Position numbers and translations under genes: made by a program. A stretch of DNA of 64,000 nt from Allium sativum (lineage: Eukaryota > Streptophyta > Magnoliopsida > Asparagales > Amaryllidaceae). Positions 59,707-64,000 of the stretch are shown here, piece by piece (position 1 is the stretch's first letter; every line of letters begins with the position of its first letter). The DNA is taken from the NCBI GenBank assembly GCA_030737875.1, contig CM060911.1, positions 55,608,001 through 55,672,000 of the forward strand, read 5' to 3'. The notes below the pieces were generated by a model. It was given only the letters and a program-made list of their open reading frames with translations. It was not told the origin of the DNA and did no database searches.

Positions 59707-61189
59707 TGCCACAGAGGTGAATTGATTATCATCTACTGAATTTGATGTTTGCTTTCTATTATTGTTTAGTATCCCATCTAATAGTGCGACTAACAAAATT
59801 ATTCAAGTATAATCAAAGTAACCCCATCTACTCAAGACAAAGCACACTAGATTTTTTTAAGATAAAGTTGTTAGACAATGCTGACCAAATCCGCTCAAGA
59901 CAAAGCTGACCAAATCTACCCAAGGTAAATCCCATAGATAATCTAATCCAATCAAAAAGCTTAGGGCCAAAGTCCACCGGATTTTTTCAAGATAAAGGTG
60001 TTGAACTAAACTAAGTAAACACATTCAAGGGAAGCCGACTAAATCTGCTTTAGGTAAAATCTAAGGTTAAGATGACTTCAATTGCGTTTGTCCAAGGCAA
60101 ACCGACAAAAAAACCAGTCCTGAAAGGTAAACCGACCAAAAGTTTAATTTTCTCAAGGAAGATCTATTATACCAACCAAAACTAAATCATGCTCCAGTTA
60201 AACTGACTAAGATTAAATCCCACTCAAGATTAACTAACCAAAATCAATTATTTCAATCTCAAGTCCAAGTTTCAATGATAATTTGAAATTATTGAATGTA
60301 GTTGATGGTATATAGCGTCATTGTTCATTTCCCCTTGATGAACTCATCCAGTTTCAGTTTTCTTACAACGTTATTAATGATGCATTGGAGTGCTCGATAT
60401 TTTGTTTGTATCATGGTCATTTACTTGATGAAAATAATATAGCTTCCTTTATGGTTTTGTTTATTATTTAGCTGCTTTTTCTTAGAAGGCTAGTAACTAA
60501 GATGATCTTTGGTTAAAATTATATATATTCTCATTAGAAGTAGTCAATTGATAACATTCCGAGAATTTTCATCCTTTGGAGAAGCTAACTTTTGAAGAAT
60601 GCTTTTGTTTCTTAGTAGGCTTATTGGAATCTTCTGCAATAGTTTTCCTTTTAGTAGAAAAGGGTTGCTTCAAAGACCGAAGCTATCATAATCAATTTTA
60701 TTCATCACTTAATGCGAATATAATTTTTTACATGAGTTACTAATGTCTAAAGCTGCTAGATAACTAGGAGCAACCTCTTAGGGCTTGATTATTCAATGCC
60801 ATCTCAGAGCATGCCCACTCATCTCCCATGTCCTGTACATGTGTATGTGACTTGACCGTTTAATTATAAGTGGTTATTTTCTAGTTCTATGCAATATTTA
60901 TCTGGTGATAGTGATACTGCCCTTGAGTTGGGACTATGTCGATTTGTAGTGGATCGCTACTGCTCTAGTTATGCCATTATCGTTCACATGTTCCTATAGT
61001 TTCCTACTCCTTACACGTTACTATACCAGGTCTTTCAAGTGACAAAATATGTTCATAATGTGCCCATCTAGTTCGTAAAATAGGCACAATACTTCCTAGA
61101 CCTCTATTCTCTATCTAATAGCTCCCTCAAAACCAATTTCTAATAAGGGAGTTTCCCCTAGTATCCGTATAAATCCTTTTGATTAGCTC
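59707..61189. other. Degenerate repeats and unidentified DNA
   Basis: Between about 59830 and 60250 phrases such as CTCAAGRCAAAGCTGACCAA and CCAAGGCAAACCGACNAAA recur every 20-60 bp, an old degraded tandem repeat. The rest has no recognisable gene; weak gag-pol debris may extend in from the right. Confidence 0.5.
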
Positions 61190-62335
61190 ATTTCAACTTA
61201 ATGTATAAAGAGAATTTAGGTTCTCTCCAATTCTTTCTTCGACCATCATGCATGTCCATAGATTTTCTTTTTCCTTTATCTTTCTGTATTCCTTCACTAG
61301 ATGATCCTTCACCTTTGACCTTATTTAATTCCTATTTATTATCAATGCATGCTTCTTCCTGATGTAAGTGTCTATCCGCTTCATGATAAAACTCATTGAT
61401 ATGCCTCAAGGTATCTCGTCCTAAGTGTGCCTAAAAGTCTAAATCATTCCCACTCTCAAAATAACTTTTGTTAGTACCATTAAAGGTTCTGATTTATCTA
61501 CCGAAGCAACCACCACATTTAATCTCACTAGAAAACTCCTGAGGGATTTGCCTTCCCTTTTCTTGGTTGTTGTTTATGTCAATACATTTTTTGGTCTTAA
61601 AATATGGACTTTGAACTGTCTCATAAAGCGATCCATTGGTTTATTCTAAGAACTGACTGAGCCATTCTCCAATTACCTAAACGAAAACATAGCAAAGTCC
61701 ATTAAATATTATGGAAAACACTTTGCCATCTGTTTCTTAAATGTCTTAAGCATTTCCCTATGCTTAATGTATCTCATCAAATGTAATAGGGGGTGCATCA
61801 TTCCATCATACGCCCTAAGCACCATTGGCTTGAACTCCAATGGATTCATGACATTTCCAATATAGAAAGTGAGGACTTCTATTGACATCTTCAAAATTCC
61901 AGTTCGCTAATCCATCTCTCATTACGTACCTGATTGCCTCTGCCAACCACTTATTCTCATCCATAGGTAGCCTTTGGTTTGCACCCATTTCCTACTCCTC
62001 GGGTTCACAAGGGAACTCTGGCACACACTTCTCATGTAACTTGTTTACATTCTTATTTGTGCTAACATATGTCAAATTCACATCAAGTTCTTTATCATTC
62101 ACATCCATTCGATCAAGAGGCATGCCCCAAGGTTTAGGGGATTGATGCCGGTGCAAATGAGAGGATCGATACCAATCTGATAGTGTTAACAAAGCGATGA
62201 CACTTCCATTCTTCTCCTTCGCTTGTCGAATCCAACCATCTATTAAACTTTAAGTCTGACCAAGGTCCTTTCGTGTAGAGATAGAACCATCCCCTTAACA
62301 TAAGGAGATCAATGTTGGTCCCCATGTTGGGAACA
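61190..62335 (-). pseudogene. Decayed gag of a further LTR retrotransposon
   Basis: On the minus strand a retrotransposon gag pattern is visible through many stops and frameshifts: LRAYDGMMHPLLHLMRYIKH (61709-61894), MAKCFPIIFNGL, then near 61330-61440 LRHINEFYHEADRHLHQEEA, which resembles the end of Tat/Athila-type gag (rA-x-x-Y-I-x-x-E-E-A). It differs clearly from the chromovirus gag of E3-E5 and shows no zinc knuckle. Upstream frames at 61992-62325 may be the gag N-terminus. No LTRs or pol were assigned; E5 may have inserted into or beside this older element. Lineage call is tentative. Confidence 0.55.
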
Positions 62336-64000
62336 AGACTAATCCGATGTGCATGGCCGGGGTTAGATTTGGCTGTTGAGGTCCGCTTCCTCGTTTAGTT
62401 ATGTTTTCTCTATGATATTGAATATAAATTGTAGGACTTCGGCTCCATTAATTTGTCCAATTTTTCTAAGAAGGTATTCCACAAATTGATCACATTGAGT
62501 AGTCATTCTATCCTCGAGCTTGTTTGCATTTCATTCATGATGCATCTCCTTTATGATGAAGTCAGTTGATGTAATTTTTCCATGAAAGCCTATAGACTTT
62601 CCTTATATCTAGTTCCTTATATAACATTTCTTCTGGTACATTCCATTATTGACCCTTCAAAGCTCTTTCAATTCACATATGCTAGTATTTCTCAATGAAA
62701 GAACCAAAATGTTAGCAGTCATTTTAACCACTAACACCCGAGTAGTTGTGAAAGTACCAGTTACAAATATCTTAGAACATAAATTATATTAGAGAATAAA
62801 AATGAAGATAAAAATTAAAACACTAAGAGAAAAGCATCAAGTTTGTAGTGGTTAAGTAATTCTTTAACCCAAGTCCACTTTAAAAGTTTTCTTATTTGCA
62901 CCATTGGAGGATTACCATTACACTGTTCAGTAATCCTTGCCAAATATTATATGGTTTAAGTCCCTTATGTTTTGGTCGTCAAATCGTCAGTGGTGATACT
63001 CCAGGATGCCTTTCTATTCTAGTTTTTAACCACAGTTTATTGAAGTTAATAAGTGTACCCATCTCTCTGGATGTGTACAAAAAGTCTGGGTCTATACTTA
63101 GCTAAATTGTAAGCAATACTTGAGTGAATTCGACTGCTTGAAGTTTCATGTCCTTGTCTATATTTGATATCCGAGCCATTTGACAATCCCTCTAAGATAT
63201 ACACCTTGGTGATTAAGAAGTTTATACATCCACGTTTGAAGTATATTAACCTTGTAAAGAAGCAGGATAACAATTGAATACTCATATCTTTACACTCAAA
63301 TATTAGCATGTCAAAATCACTCATAATCAAATATATCACATACAGGACTAGAAGTCAATATTCCCCAATTAATCGAAGGTCCCCTAAAATGGTCCATAAT
63401 TTATCTCTTCATTTACCTTTAATTATAATAAATAAATAACTTACTATTAGCCTACCTTTTAGCAAGGGCATCAAAGATCAACTAGCCATAACCAAAAGCT
63501 TTAGAATTTTAGGAACAAAACCAATACAAGATGAAGGCCTCAGCTCGAAAGAACTCAGGATCGAACTCGCTGGTTCGAGTACAAAATTGCCCAAGATTAC
63601 AGCCCCCAGATCGAATGGATCCCTGCATCGCATCTGGGCCAATTTGATTTGGAAGAAGTAGTTTCCTCATCTCCATTAAACTCCCTACGACTTTTTGATG
63701 ACTAGGTGATGCTGACACATGTCCACGATTTGAACTGATCGTAAATGATCCAACCTACGATTTCCTGATGGTTTGGAGGTCTCTCCATGTGGCACTGTTC
63801 GAGCCAACACTACTAGAACCAGTTACCCACGATCTCTAGGTAATCACTGCCATGACCCACGAAGAACATGGCTCGAGTCCATGTGTCCGATCTGGACCGA
63901 CCCACTGTTGCACTTATAAATACACGATTTTGAGGCAATTTGAAGGACTTTTGACACTTGATCATGAAGGAAAAATTGGATCGATACGTAGCGGATTTAA
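62336..64000. other. Unidentified DNA, possibly retrotransposon leader or LTR
   Basis: No protein recognised in any frame; the longest (97 codons minus, 63046-63339) has no domain. The final ~450 bp are more GC-rich and end in a TATA-like box, so they could belong to an LTR running off the window. Confidence 0.4.
63914..63922 (+). promoter_or_regulatory. TATA-like box near the window end
   Basis: TATAAATAC preceded by GTTGCACT, a common plant core promoter context. What it would drive lies outside the window. Confidence 0.35.

Noticed and set aside
63046..63339. 97-codon minus frame
   Set aside because: No motif, no start context and irregular composition; likely chance.

Overview
The window is nuclear DNA of a flowering plant, probably a eudicot; I cannot name the species. 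The evidence is AT-rich intergenic sequence, Ty3/gypsy chromovirus elements primed by initiator-Met tRNA (TGGTATCAGAGC next to the LTRs), nested insertions and a degenerate SEC16-like fragment. Nothing in it looks bacterial: no operons, ribosome binding sites, CRISPR array, rRNA or tRNA gene.

Layout. 1-3306: unassigned host DNA ending in an imperfect ~270 bp tandem duplication. 3307-8731: a 5.4 kb solo LTR. 8732-10496: low-copy-looking DNA with one small candidate gene (66 codons, 9206-9406, TATA box and strong start context). 10497-31856: a second solo LTR split by two elements, E2 (10882-20607, minus) and E4 (22219-31263, plus). 31857-34812: intergenic DNA with a SEC16-like pseudogene at about 33150-33789. 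34818-59701: an old element E5 (minus, perfect 5 bp target duplication AAAGG), whose left LTR holds a solo LTR (35927-39567, plus) and a young full-length element E3 (39784-49078, minus). 59707-64000: degenerate repeats and a decayed gag of another retrotransposon on the minus strand.

E3 is the only element with an uninterrupted polyprotein: 1410 codons in the order Gag, two zinc knuckles, protease, reverse transcriptase, RNase H, integrase and a C-terminal chromodomain-like tail, as in the Tekay/Del chromoviruses. Its two LTRs differ, as far as I could compare by eye, almost only in homopolymer and microsatellite length. E2, E4 and E5 are defective through internal deletions, stop codons and lost catalytic residues. 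E4 has lost reverse transcriptase and carries about 1 kb of unrecognised sequence in its place.

I found no new cellular system. The most original signals are in the LTRs: palindromic GTCGAC clusters about 120-150 bp upstream of the TATA box in three different LTRs, a 33 bp (11-codon) minisatellite inside the E4 LTRs that stays open on both strands, and a ~700 bp array of self-complementary AAAAATGCAGTTTTT-type units in the E3 LTRs. All identity, age and lineage statements are by eye; no alignment or database search was run.
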